DNA from: Rhodococcus qingshengii
GTDB lineage: Bacteria > Actinomycetota > Actinomycetes > Mycobacteriales > Mycobacteriaceae
DNA: 64,000 nucleotides
Assembly (NCBI RefSeq): GCF_021025955.1
Contig: NZ_JAJNCL010000007.1
Location: forward strand, 124,001-188,000
Reading direction: 5' to 3'
The notes under the pieces were generated by a model that was not told where the DNA came from, made no database searches, and saw nothing but the letters and a program-made list of their open reading frames with translations. Made by a program: the position numbers and the translations under genes. This document shows positions 27,250 to 35,066 of the stretch, one piece after another (within the stretch, counting starts at the first letter, position 1; each line of letters begins with the position of its first letter).

Positions 27250-27714
27250 ATGATCACAATGAGTTTCGAAGAGATCTCTGTCGGAGACATTGCGGTAACG
27301 GACCCGCGAGTCGTCACCGAAGACTATGTGCGAAGTTTCGCCGACCTCACCTGGGACCGCCATCCTCTTCACCTCGACCCCGACTACGCGCAGCAGACGC
27401 GCTTCGGTCGACAGATCGCCCACGGTGCTCTCATGTTGTCCACCTTGCTCGGCCTGGTGGAGTTGGATCCCCGTTACCTGCAGTGCTTCTATGGGCTCGA
27501 CCACGTCAGGTTCCACCGGCCGACCTACCTCGGCGACTCGGTGCATGCGGTGTCGGAAGTGCTGTCGGTGCGCCCTCGCTCGGACGGTGAGACCGCGATC
27601 GTGACGTCGAAAGGCTCACTCGTCAACCAAGACGGAGACCTTGTTTTCTCCGGCGAATTCTCTTTCCTGGTAGGCGAGACCCATTTCCTCGACCTCGAAG
27701 TGGGTGCTCGGTGA
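27250..27714 (+). CDS. MaoC-like hot-dog dehydratase/hydratase
   Basis: A 154-residue single hot-dog protein, preceded by AGAGGAAA. The (R)-enoyl-CoA hydratase catalytic pair is recognisable as D36 and H41 in TWDRHPLHLDPDYA, with the oxyanion-loop HGA at 58-60. It would hydrate an enoyl-CoA or dehydrate a 3-hydroxyacyl-CoA. The stop overlaps the start of the CoA ligase gene (GTGA), so the two are coupled. The pathway step most consistent with the context is hydration after activation, acting on a short or branched acyl chain. Confidence 0.88.
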   Translation: MITMSFEEISVGDIAVTDPRVVTEDYVRSFADLTWDRHPLHLDPDYAQQTRFGRQIAHGALMLSTLLGLVELDPRYLQCFYGLDHVRFHRPTYLGDSVHAVSEVLSVRPRSDGETAIVTSKGSLVNQDGDLVFSGEFSFLVGETHFLDLEVGAR

Positions 27715-29366
27715 GTTCTCGGCCGCATATGTCATGGTGGCAGGATCTCGAAGCAGAACACTTCGAATGGACTGTGCCAGAGCAATTCAACATCGCGCAC
27801 GCATGTGTCGATGTGCAGAATCCAGATGATCTAGCCCTCGTCGTAGACACCGGTGGACACTGGAGTCGGTACACATTCGGCGAAGTCGCTACGACAAGCC
27901 GAAAGTTCGCAACCGTGCTTGCGGATCTCGGCCTTGTCTCAGGGGATCGCGTCGGTGTGATGGTCCCACAGGGGATCGAGGTCCTCGCGACACATCTGGG
28001 CGCCTTCCGATCCGGAATGGTCACCGTTCCGCTTTCTGTCAAGTTCGGGTCGGACGCGCTAGTACATCGAATGCGTGACTCCGGCGCGAAAGTGCTTGTG
28101 GTCGAAAAGGACTGTTACGAACGAGTTGCCGACGGAATAGGTGAGATCCCCGGCCTCGAAGCCGTGATAGTCGTCGGAAAGACGGATCAGCCCTCCGATT
28201 CGAGGCCCGCGCGACTCCTCGATTTCCACAGCCTCATCGACGCTGCCGCGGAAAGTAGTGAACTGGCAGCGACAGGCCCCGATTCACACGCCATCATCAT
28301 CTATACCTCGGGAACGACGGGGAATCCGAAAGGCGCCCTCCACGGGCACCGAATTCTCTTGGCGCACATGCCCGGTATGCGGACGGCATTCGACAATGCG
28401 CCGCAGCGGGGAGACGTCTTCTGGACACCTGCAGACTGGGCCTGGATCGGTGGTCTGTTCGACGTTCTCTTTCCTGCTCTTGCGTTGGGATGCCCTGTTG
28501 TTGCGACGCCCGACAAATTCACGCCGTCGCGTGCGGTCGAGATTCTGAGCCGTCACAAGGTGACGGGCGCCTTCATTCCGCCCACTGCGCTCAAGCAGAT
28601 GCGAAGCATCGGTGTCGACAAGACTGCTGCGCGTGGTATTCAGTTGCGGGCATTGGGAACTGGTGGCGAGGCGCTCGGTGACGCATTGCAGGCATGGGTT
28701 GCGAGCACGCTCGGCGTAGCTGTCAACGAGTTTTACGGGCAGACAGAAATGAATCTGACCATCGGCACGTCGCGGTCGAAGTGGAGTCCCGCCAGCGGCT
28801 CGATGGGTCGCGCTTTTCCGGGTTTCGACGTCGCCCTCCTCGATCCGCTCGGCGAGCCGGTCGAGGTGGGGCAGGTAGGCGAGATCTGTGTGAAGGCAGG
28901 CAACCCCGGACAGTTCCTCGGCTATTGGAACCAACCGTTGAAGACTGATGAAAAGGTCTACGGCGGGTGGATTCATACCGGTGATCTGGGTCGGACCGAT
29001 GAAGCGGGGAACTTCTGGTACCAGGGGCGTGCCGATGACGTCATTTCGTCCGCGGGGTACCGCATCGGCCCCGGAGAGATCGAAGAGTGCCTGCTCTCGC
29101 ACGACGAGGTAGCCATGGCCGGCGTCATCGGTGTTCCGGATCCTTTGCGCGGGGAAGCTGTTCACGCTTTTGTCGTTCTGTCCGAAGGAACGAACTCTTC
29201 GGAAGAGCTTCGCCAGGAGTTGCAGACCCACGTGAAAAGCCGCCTTGCTTTCTACCAGTACCCCAGGCAGATCACCTTCATCGACAGCTTGCCGCTCACC
29301 ACCACGGGCAAGATCCTGCGACGGGAACTCCGAACATTGGCCACGGACGCGAACGGCCTTGGCTAG
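27711..29366 (+). CDS. Acyl-CoA synthetase, medium-chain/ACSM-like
   Basis: A 551-residue ANL enzyme starting with GTG. The motifs are IIYTSGTTGNPKGALHGHR, TPADWAWIGGLFDVLFPAL (characteristic of medium-chain and acetoacetyl/ACSM-type ligases), NEFYGQTEMNL, GGWIHTGDLGRTDEAGNFWY, and the catalytic lysine region LPLTTTGKILRRELR. It activates a carboxylic acid with ATP to the acyl-CoA. The operon has no dehydrogenase or thiolase, so the product must enter a pathway encoded elsewhere. It belongs to the TetR-controlled unit beginning at 25865. Confidence 0.9.
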   Translation: MSSRPHMSWWQDLEAEHFEWTVPEQFNIAHACVDVQNPDDLALVVDTGGHWSRYTFGEVATTSRKFATVLADLGLVSGDRVGVMVPQGIEVLATHLGAFRSGMVTVPLSVKFGSDALVHRMRDSGAKVLVVEKDCYERVADGIGEIPGLEAVIVVGKTDQPSDSRPARLLDFHSLIDAAAESSELAATGPDSHAIIIYTSGTTGNPKGALHGHRILLAHMPGMRTAFDNAPQRGDVFWTPADWAWIGGLFDVLFPALALGCPVVATPDKFTPSRAVEILSRHKVTGAFIPPTALKQMRSIGVDKTAARGIQLRALGTGGEALGDALQAWVASTLGVAVNEFYGQTEMNLTIGTSRSKWSPASGSMGRAFPGFDVALLDPLGEPVEVGQVGEICVKAGNPGQFLGYWNQPLKTDEKVYGGWIHTGDLGRTDEAGNFWYQGRADDVISSAGYRIGPGEIEECLLSHDEVAMAGVIGVPDPLRGEAVHAFVVLSEGTNSSEELRQELQTHVKSRLAFYQYPRQITFIDSLPLTTTGKILRRELRTLATDANGLG

Positions 29367-29373
29367 CAGACGC

Positions 29374-29736
29374 CTACATGTTGGGTAGGACCACCACGAA
29401 GAACCATCCGCTCAGCGCAAGACCGATGAATCCGGTGAAGAGGCCGACTATTGCATCCCGGGGCAGCTGGCGGGCATTCGAGAGCAAATGCCCGCCAGAC
29501 TTCCTCGGGTGACGTCGGAGCGCGAAGATTCCTGTTGTAATCGCGCCGGCGCCCAGCAGGATGCCGAAGCCGAAAGCCCAGAACAGAAGCACCGACAGCG
29601 CACCGAGCATCTCCGATCTTTCACTCCAGCGCGCGACGCGCTGTGTTTCGGTCGGGGGAGGCCACTTGTGAGAAGGCGTCAGCGCTGCTCCGAAACGGCG
29701 GGTGCGGCGACGGATCGACTGGTCGCTGAGAAACAT
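29374..29736 (-). CDS. Small two-helix membrane protein (DUF4190-like)
   Basis: A 120-residue protein with a polar N-terminus of about 45 residues. Two membrane helices (ALSVLLFWAFGFGILLGAGA and IVGLFTGFIGLALSGWFFVV) flank a short basic loop (FALRRHPRKSGG). That layout is typical of DUF4190 proteins in actinobacteria, whose function is unknown. The true start may be the internal ATG at MLGALSV. It is convergent with the CoA ligase, 7 bases apart. Confidence 0.65.
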   Translation of the reverse strand: MFLSDQSIRRRTRRFGAALTPSHKWPPPTETQRVARWSERSEMLGALSVLLFWAFGFGILLGAGAITTGIFALRRHPRKSGGHLLSNARQLPRDAIVGLFTGFIGLALSGWFFVVVLPNM

Positions 29737-29837
29737 TTTTCACCACCGCAGGAGTTGAGTTGATGAGCTCGGTCGATGAGCCGTTGGTATCTACTCGTCT
29801 ACCCCGTCTTGGCGGATATATGCCGCTGAATTCGGGG

Positions 29838-30245
29838 CTAGCTGGTCGTCGCTTCTTCCCAGGAATTTCCGTTCCACACGATGGCGACGGGGTACTCGTT
29901 GTTCACCCCGGTTTCCCAGTAGTCGATGATGCCGTGTCGCTCTGATTCGAGTTCGATCCAGCCGATGCTGAATCCCCCGCGGAGGATGCGTTGGGCTCGT
30001 CGGTCGATCTCGTCCAGCGAACTGCAGAGCCCTCGTACTCGGGGCTCGATCCAGTCCGCGGAGGGATCGAGGATGGTGATCTCCAAGATGCTCGCGTCGC
30101 TCAGCGGGATCTCGATCAGAAGCTCACCGGAATCTCGTACCTCTAGGGTCGATCGATTCTCGTAGGCGTGCAACAGCTCTCGCGGATCGAACAATGAGGG
30201 GTTGCCACCAGACCGTCGAGACCAACCGAAGCGCAGCACGGACAT
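29838..30245 (-). CDS. Hypothetical soluble protein
   Basis: A 135-residue protein from the ATG at 30245 (MSVLRFGWSRRSGGNPSLFD). The frame remains open for a further 270 codons upstream, but that part is antisense to a TetR gene and basic, so it is rejected. The sequence is acidic, alternates strands and helices (LLIEIPLSDASILEITILD, LDEIDRRAQRILRGGFSIGW) and has no membrane segment. I do not recognise a family. It follows the TetR gene by 62 bases on the same strand. Confidence 0.65.
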   Translation of the reverse strand: MSVLRFGWSRRSGGNPSLFDPRELLHAYENRSTLEVRDSGELLIEIPLSDASILEITILDPSADWIEPRVRGLCSSLDEIDRRAQRILRGGFSIGWIELESERHGIIDYWETGVNNEYPVAIVWNGNSWEEATTS

Positions 30246-30307
30246 ATTCTCGCCCACGAATCGCAAGAACGTTATTCGAAGTGAACTAGTCATTCGATGT
30301 GAGCTGG

Positions 30308-31033
30308 TCATTCGATGTGAACAAGGCCCTCCAGGGCGTCCAGGACCCGGTCCAGTCCGAACTCCCATGCCGCCTCGGGGCTGTACGGGGTGTTCTTGGC
30401 CTCGCCGGCCGCGCCGCCGACTCGCTGCGCCAACGGGAAGTCGTCGCCGAGGTAAGCGGTCAGGCGCTGGCTCCAGGACGACCACACCTCGGCCATGTCG
30501 GCTGCTCGAGGGTCGGGGCGCCGCGCTTGCGCCGAGGATCGGGCGAAGTCGGCCACGAATGTCAGCGCGGAGTCCCGGTCGATATCGGTCAGTCCCGTGC
30601 CGTCGAAGGCATGAAGTTCGTGGTCGTATTTCGCGATGGTGCCCGGACCTAACGCGGCGCGCTGGTCGGTGATGTCGAGGAGCCACCAATGCTCCGCATA
30701 GAGGGCAAGTTCTTCCACAGCGACCTGGCGCACCCGTTGGCGCCAGGTCAAGTTTGCGTACGGCAGGCGTGGGCCGTTTCCGTGTACGGCGTCGACCATC
30801 AGCACCAGCAGATCGTCGCGGGATCCGACGTGGGTGTACAGCGCCATTCCCGAGATGCCGAGGTCGGTGGCGAGGCGACGCACGGTCACGGCGTCGAGCC
30901 CCTCGGTATCTGCGAGGGCGAGCGCAGCGTCGACCGCCTGCGAGGTCGTGACCTTCGCACGCGGGCCGCGGGCGCCACCCTTCGGCGCGAGGGGGTGATC
31001 GCGCCAGAGTAGGTCGATCAGTTCGCGTGCCAT
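30308..31033 (-). CDS. TetR-family regulator (TetR_C-type ligand domain)
   Basis: A 241-residue regulator with an N-terminal extension of about 28 residues (LIDLLWRDHPLAPKGGARGP) as in TetR/ActR-type proteins. The HTH is at about 40-75 (VRRLATDLGISGMALYTHVG). The C-terminal domain resembles the tetracycline-repressor type (TetR_C). It is divergent from a VOC-family gene. The shared 97-base intergenic region contains a large nested palindrome, the obvious operator. The ligand is unknown; the VOC partner hints at resistance to, or detoxification of, a small molecule. Confidence 0.9.
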   Translation of the reverse strand: MARELIDLLWRDHPLAPKGGARGPRAKVTTSQAVDAALALADTEGLDAVTVRRLATDLGISGMALYTHVGSRDDLLVLMVDAVHGNGPRLPYANLTWRQRVRQVAVEELALYAEHWWLLDITDQRAALGPGTIAKYDHELHAFDGTGLTDIDRDSALTFVADFARSSAQARRPDPRAADMAEVWSSWSQRLTAYLGDDFPLAQRVGGAAGEAKNTPYSPEAAWEFGLDRVLDALEGLVHIE

Positions 31034-31073
31034 CAGTCATCTCCAAGAATCGGGAATATCTCAACCGTGATAT

Positions 31074-31110
31074 ACCTTATACGGTGCATACGGTATGCAC
31101 TGCATAAGGT
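31074..31110. promoter_or_regulatory. Nested palindromic operator
   Basis: The inner perfect palindrome GTGCATAC-G-GTATGCAC (31084-31100) and the outer arms ACCTTAT (31074-31080) and ATAAGGT (31104-31110) share the same centre at 31092. It lies between the divergent tetR and VOC start codons. Confidence 0.7.
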
Positions 31111-31130
31111 TTATGATCATGGAGGCCGCG

Positions 31131-31508
31131 ATGAAAATCACCAGCACTGCTCTGTCCTTGAACGTTGCCGACACCGACGCGTCGGCCCGCTTCGCGAAAA
31201 CCCATTTCGGCTTCACCGAGGCCATGGCCGACGACGGCTTCGTTTCCCTGAATCATCCGGATGCGGGGGTCAACGTGGTCTTCCTGCGCACCGGCCTCGG
31301 GACGTTCAAGCCCGACTTCGTCGCAGGTTCGGCAGGGCAGGGCATGCTCATTGCATTCGTGGTCGATGACCTCGACGCCGAGTTCGCCCGAATCGCCGCC
31401 GAAGGTGCCTCCGTCGTCACCGAACCAGAGACCGAACCGTGGGGCGAGCGTTACTGCCAGTTCGTCGACCCCAACGGAATCGTGTGGCAACTCGTCCAGT
31501 GGGTGTGA
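31131..31508 (+). CDS. VOC (glyoxalase/bleomycin-resistance fold) protein
   Basis: A 125-residue VOC protein from the ATG at 31131 (GGAGG 5 bases upstream), with two beta-alpha-beta-beta-beta repeats. The first begins MKITSTALSLNVADTDASAR; the second contains MLIAFVVDDLDAEFARIAAE. It ends with the metal-ligand motif EPWGERYCQFVDPNGIVWQL. Such proteins bind or modify small molecules such as antibiotics, methylglyoxal adducts or aromatic diols. Regulation by the divergent TetR suggests a detoxification role. Confidence 0.88.
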   Translation: MKITSTALSLNVADTDASARFAKTHFGFTEAMADDGFVSLNHPDAGVNVVFLRTGLGTFKPDFVAGSAGQGMLIAFVVDDLDAEFARIAAEGASVVTEPETEPWGERYCQFVDPNGIVWQLVQWV

Positions 31509-31744
31509 AGAACCCGAGTGCTCGGCTCGGTGGCGCGCGGCACCAAATGCAACCAGAGGGCGCGTTCGACGGACTGAGCTTGGAAACGCTGCGGTGAGAT
31601 CCCTTGCGCAGTGCGAAACGCTCGGCTGAATGCGGACAGGTGCGCGTAACCCAGGTTCCTCGACACCGTGCCGGGTGCAATCCCGAGTTGGAGTTGGGTG
31701 CGCGCCTGGGTCATCCGAGAAAGGGAGCGCCATCGTGCGAGGCG
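31451..31744 (-). pseudogene. AraC-family HTH relic
   Basis: A reading frame carrying only the C-terminal AraC DNA-binding half. The visible pieces are RMTQARTQLQLGIAPGTVSR and NLGYAHLSAFSRAFRTAQGI, ending SPQRFQAQS. The N-terminal ligand domain is absent and no start codon has a ribosome-binding site, so the gene is truncated. The 3' end overlaps the end of the VOC gene on the opposite strand. The second helix-turn-helix is well preserved, so the truncation is probably recent. Confidence 0.6.
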
Positions 31745-31935
31745 CGGTCGACGTCGGCGGCATCCGAGGATCGAACCTTCGCCCAGCAAGACAGATAGAC
31801 CGTCGCCGACTCGGTGGCGTGAAGCACCGTCATGGCCTTGGTCGCACCTTCCGGAGAATCGACACGGAACGAAGGCGCCAGCGCATGACCTATGCCCATG
31901 CGTGCACGGCGTTCATCGTCGGAGACATGGCGCAT
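31711..31935 (-). pseudogene. Unrecognised coding fragment
   Basis: A 74-codon frame (MRHVSDDERRARMGIGHALA onward) with coding-like composition. It sits between the histidine-phosphatase stop and the AraC relic in a different frame. It may be the remains of a separate gene or of a domain upstream of the AraC HTH. No family is recognised and no ribosome-binding site is seen. Confidence 0.25.
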
Positions 31936-32576
31936 CAGGTCATCGGGCCACAGTCCAGGTGCGAGGTATCTGCTAGTTGCGCGAGAGTTCGATTACGCCA
32001 GTAGTCGTCGTGTCGGAGATGCGTGATGGCACCCGGTGTGGTCGCGAAGGTTGCAAAGCCGGCCGCTTCGACAGGCAGCTGCAGCCAGGCGGAGACGACG
32101 AATGTGTGTGCAAAGCCGTGTGTTACGACGATGTGATGGTGGTCGAGGTCGGTCATCAATTCGTGAACGCATTCGCCGACCCTCGACGCGATTTCGCGGC
32201 GGGTCTCCGCACCGGCAACGGGGCCACGGTGATCGAGGCGGTTGTTGTCGGGAGCCGGTACCTGCCGCTGGGCCAGCCACGAGTTCGAGCGCCCTTCGGC
32301 TTCTCCGAAGCTGATTTCGCGCAATCGAGAGTCTGTCGTCGCCGGAGCATCGAGTGTCCGGGCGATGATTGCGGATGTCTCAGCGCACCGTTCGAGGTCG
32401 GACGAGGTGATGCGGATCGGGTGCGAAGTGCCTGTGCGTCGACGCTTCAACTCTTCGGCGATCAATTCTGCATCACGCCGGCCGGCAGGCGTGAGAACCG
32501 AATTGTGCCAACCTCCGACCACATCCTGCGCGGTGTGTTCGGCATGAGGATGAGTGACGACGTAAAGATCCTGCAC
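31935..32576 (-). CDS. Histidine-phosphatase (phosphoglycerate-mutase-like) family protein with variant motif
   Basis: A 213-residue protein of the branch-1 histidine phosphatase superfamily. The catalytic RHG motif is replaced by THP (residues 8-10, VVTHPHAEHT), but the acceptor histidine H9 is kept. The second-site features are SSDLERCAETSAIIA, the acid EISFGEAEGR and the second histidine in VVTHGFAHTF. This THP variant occurs as a distinct subfamily, often annotated simply as histidine phosphatase. The substrate is unknown. It ends 4 bases into a degraded stretch and follows the FAD-oxidase gene by 14 bases. Confidence 0.82.
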   Translation of the reverse strand: MQDLYVVTHPHAEHTAQDVVGGWHNSVLTPAGRRDAELIAEELKRRRTGTSHPIRITSSDLERCAETSAIIARTLDAPATTDSRLREISFGEAEGRSNSWLAQRQVPAPDNNRLDHRGPVAGAETRREIASRVGECVHELMTDLDHHHIVVTHGFAHTFVVSAWLQLPVEAAGFATFATTPGAITHLRHDDYWRNRTLAQLADTSHLDCGPMT

Positions 32577-32590
32577 GAGACCCCTTCTGC

Positions 32591-34003
32591 TTACACCTTT
32601 TCCGGCAACAGTATTCCAGGATTGAGGATTCCACGTGGATCCCAGGACGATTTGATCAACTGCATTGCGGCGATGTCGGTCTCAGTGCGCCCGAGCGATA
32701 TCCACGGCGACTTCGCGCGACCTATCCCGTGCTCGGCGCTGATGCTTCCATGGTGGGCGGCGACGAGTCGGAACACCGTATCGGTCAGTTCGTCGGCGAC
32801 CCTCGGCTCGGCGTCCAGAAGGTTCACATGAATGTTTCCGTCGGCGAAGTGCCCGAACAGGATTGACCGCACGAGGGGGAAACGATCGGCCAGCGTCTCT
32901 CGGAGGCTTTCGATGAACATGCCCATCACGGACAGGGGGACGGAGATGTCGAGTTTGACCACCGGCGTCGTCGACGATGCGCTGATGCTTTCGGTGTGGC
33001 TCTCTCTCAGGGTCCACAGCTTCCGGGCCGGACCTGGCTCGACTGTCGCGTCCTCGATGAGATCGGCAGAGGCGGAGAGAACTTCCAGGAGCGACTCTTC
33101 CGTCTCGCGCGGCGACGAAACCTCGATCAGTGTGTACATCGGTGAAGGGGTGCCGAACGGACGTCGGGCATCGGTGTGAGCGCAGACGAGGGCGATGCCG
33201 TCGTCGGTCATGATCTCGGCGGCTTCGACGGTCAATCCGCCCTGGCGCACGCGATTACACAAATGAAGCGCTTGATCGACGTCGCGCACACCGGCGAGCA
33301 CGACCTGGGTGTCGGTCGCGGGGGTGACCAGCTTCATCAAGACTCTGGTGATGACGGCTAGAGTTCCCTCGCTACCGGCAAGGAGGCCTGGAATGTCGTA
33401 ACCGACGTTGTCCTTGACGAGTGGCGTCCACCTGCTCAAGACGGAACCGTCGGCGAGTACTGCCTCGATGCCGAGGATCTGTGCCCGTGTATTTCCGTAT
33501 CGGACCATGCGTGTACCACCGGCATTGGTCGCGACGATGCCGCCCAGTGTCGCGGATTCCTTTGATGCCAAGTCGATTCCGAATCGGAGTCCGTGTGCAG
33601 AGGCGGCAAGGTCGGCGCGAGCAACGGTCACACCGGCGCCGGCCGCGATTGTCCGGCCGATAGGATCGACGGATTCGATCGTCTCGAGACGTCTGGTACT
33701 CAGCACCACGGACCCAGCCGAGGCGATTCCACCGCCGACCAGTCCGGTGTTTCCGCCTTGAGGTGTGACGGGAACCCCCGCGTCGAAACAGGCTCGAAGC
33801 ACCGCAGACACTTCGGAAGTGTTGCCCGGTCGAATGACCGCGATCGCGTCGCCGATCCAACGTCCCGTCCAGTCGCGTGTGTAGCCCTCGATCAGTTCGG
33901 GATCGGTGAGGACGTGCGTTTCGCCGACGATCCCCGCGATGGCGTCGAGGAGCCTCGCGTCCGTTCCAGGTTCGCGCGGTTCGACGAGTGTTCGGGGGTT
34001 CAT
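32591..34003 (-). CDS. FAD-linked 2-hydroxyacid oxidase/dehydrogenase (GlcD/D-lactate dehydrogenase type)
   Basis: A 470-residue flavoprotein of the VAO/PCMH family. The ATG at 34003 is chosen; the frame extends to 34519, but that part is antisense to the LysR gene. The FAD-binding PCMH domain is N-terminal (AVIRPGNTSEVSAVLRACFD, TPQGGNTGLVGGG, LGGIVATNAGGTRMVRYG). The C-terminal oxidase domain carries ILFGHFADGNIHVN and ISAEHGIGRAKSPW, which hold the catalytic histidine and arginine. The family oxidises D-lactate, glycolate or 2-hydroxyglutarate to the 2-oxoacid. It is divergent from the LysR gene, its likely regulator. Confidence 0.9.
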   Translation of the reverse strand: MNPRTLVEPREPGTDARLLDAIAGIVGETHVLTDPELIEGYTRDWTGRWIGDAIAVIRPGNTSEVSAVLRACFDAGVPVTPQGGNTGLVGGGIASAGSVVLSTRRLETIESVDPIGRTIAAGAGVTVARADLAASAHGLRFGIDLASKESATLGGIVATNAGGTRMVRYGNTRAQILGIEAVLADGSVLSRWTPLVKDNVGYDIPGLLAGSEGTLAVITRVLMKLVTPATDTQVVLAGVRDVDQALHLCNRVRQGGLTVEAAEIMTDDGIALVCAHTDARRPFGTPSPMYTLIEVSSPRETEESLLEVLSASADLIEDATVEPGPARKLWTLRESHTESISASSTTPVVKLDISVPLSVMGMFIESLRETLADRFPLVRSILFGHFADGNIHVNLLDAEPRVADELTDTVFRLVAAHHGSISAEHGIGRAKSPWISLGRTETDIAAMQLIKSSWDPRGILNPGILLPEKV

Positions 34004-34144
34004 ATGCAACCTTGTGATCGTTCGGGTGACAATTTTTCGGGGGACAGGCGGTGGAGCACCGTGAACTCGATCCTCCGACCTCAGGTGATGCCCTGTCCAA
34101 GACCAAGTAGTGACACCACCATCTGTTCTTCTTATAATCGCCGT

Positions 34145-35044
34145 ATGAACCTGCAGCGTGCCCGCTATCTGATCGCTCTGTCGGATCACGGCAGCTTCAC
34201 TCGCGCCGCCGCGAACGTCCACGTGGCGCAATCGGCACTCAGTCAGCAGATCAAGGTTCTCGAGCGCGAACTCGGAGTGCCGTTGGTGGATCGTCGTGGT
34301 CCGCAGTTCACCTTCACCGCCGCCGGCCGAGTGGCGGTACGAGAGGCGCGCTTTTTGCTCGGGTGTGCAGACCGGGCGGTCGAACGAATTCGGTTGGCTG
34401 CGCGCGGTGTGGATGGGGAACTGCGCATCGCGTACACCCGCTCGTGGGCAGGCGGCGCAGTCGCGGATCTGGTCAGCACCTATCGAAAGCTGTACCCGGG
34501 CGTGGAGGTCGTCGTCCATCGTGGCACTTCAGCGCAGACAGTTGATCTCGTCCGAAACGGAGCGGTAGACATCGCGGTTGTGCGCCCGCCACTCGATGAC
34601 GGCGATCGCGAACTTCCCCTGATCGTCCTAGATACGGAACCGATACTGGTTGCGGTTCCCGCGGATCATCCATTCGGGGGCCGGGCGACAGTCGAACTCG
34701 GAGATCTGGTGGACGTCCCCGTTGTATTCTGGCCCGAGGCCAATGCTCCCGGAATGTATTCGCGTACGCTCGAACAACTTTGGCCTGACGGGGCGCCTAG
34801 CATCGTTCGATTTGAGGCCGACGACGAGCAGGTACTACATGCCGTCTCGGACGGGGTGGGTATTGCGCCGATCCCCCAGGGCAGGGCACGGATGCTCCGA
34901 ATCCCAGGCGTCCATCTATGTGAGATCGCTGGTGAGCAACCAACTCTCGACGTTGCTGTGACCTACCGCCAGGATAATCCGAATCCGGCGCTTGCGCCGT
35001 TTGTTGCGCTCGCTGAACGCGAAAGATCGTCGACGACTGCGTAG
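34145..35044 (+). CDS. LysR-family transcriptional regulator
   Basis: A 299-residue LTTR. The frame is open from 33593, but the ATG at 34145 starts the canonical HTH (MNLQRARYLIALSDHGSFTR, AAANVHVAQSALSQQIKVLE). The effector domain covers residues 90-290. The 141-base gap to the divergent FAD-oxidase gene is the expected control region, but no clear T-N11-A box could be fixed. It probably activates the oxidase in response to its substrate. Confidence 0.9.
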   Translation: MNLQRARYLIALSDHGSFTRAAANVHVAQSALSQQIKVLERELGVPLVDRRGPQFTFTAAGRVAVREARFLLGCADRAVERIRLAARGVDGELRIAYTRSWAGGAVADLVSTYRKLYPGVEVVVHRGTSAQTVDLVRNGAVDIAVVRPPLDDGDRELPLIVLDTEPILVAVPADHPFGGRATVELGDLVDVPVVFWPEANAPGMYSRTLEQLWPDGAPSIVRFEADDEQVLHAVSDGVGIAPIPQGRARMLRIPGVHLCEIAGEQPTLDVAVTYRQDNPNPALAPFVALAERERSSTTA

Positions 35045-35066
35045 CGCATGTGATGCGGGGTGGGGC

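Noticed and set aside
30246..31064. N-terminal extension of the 135-residue hypothetical protein to 31064
   Set aside because: It overlaps the TetR gene at 30308-31033, which has a clear HTH. The short start at 30245 is sufficient.
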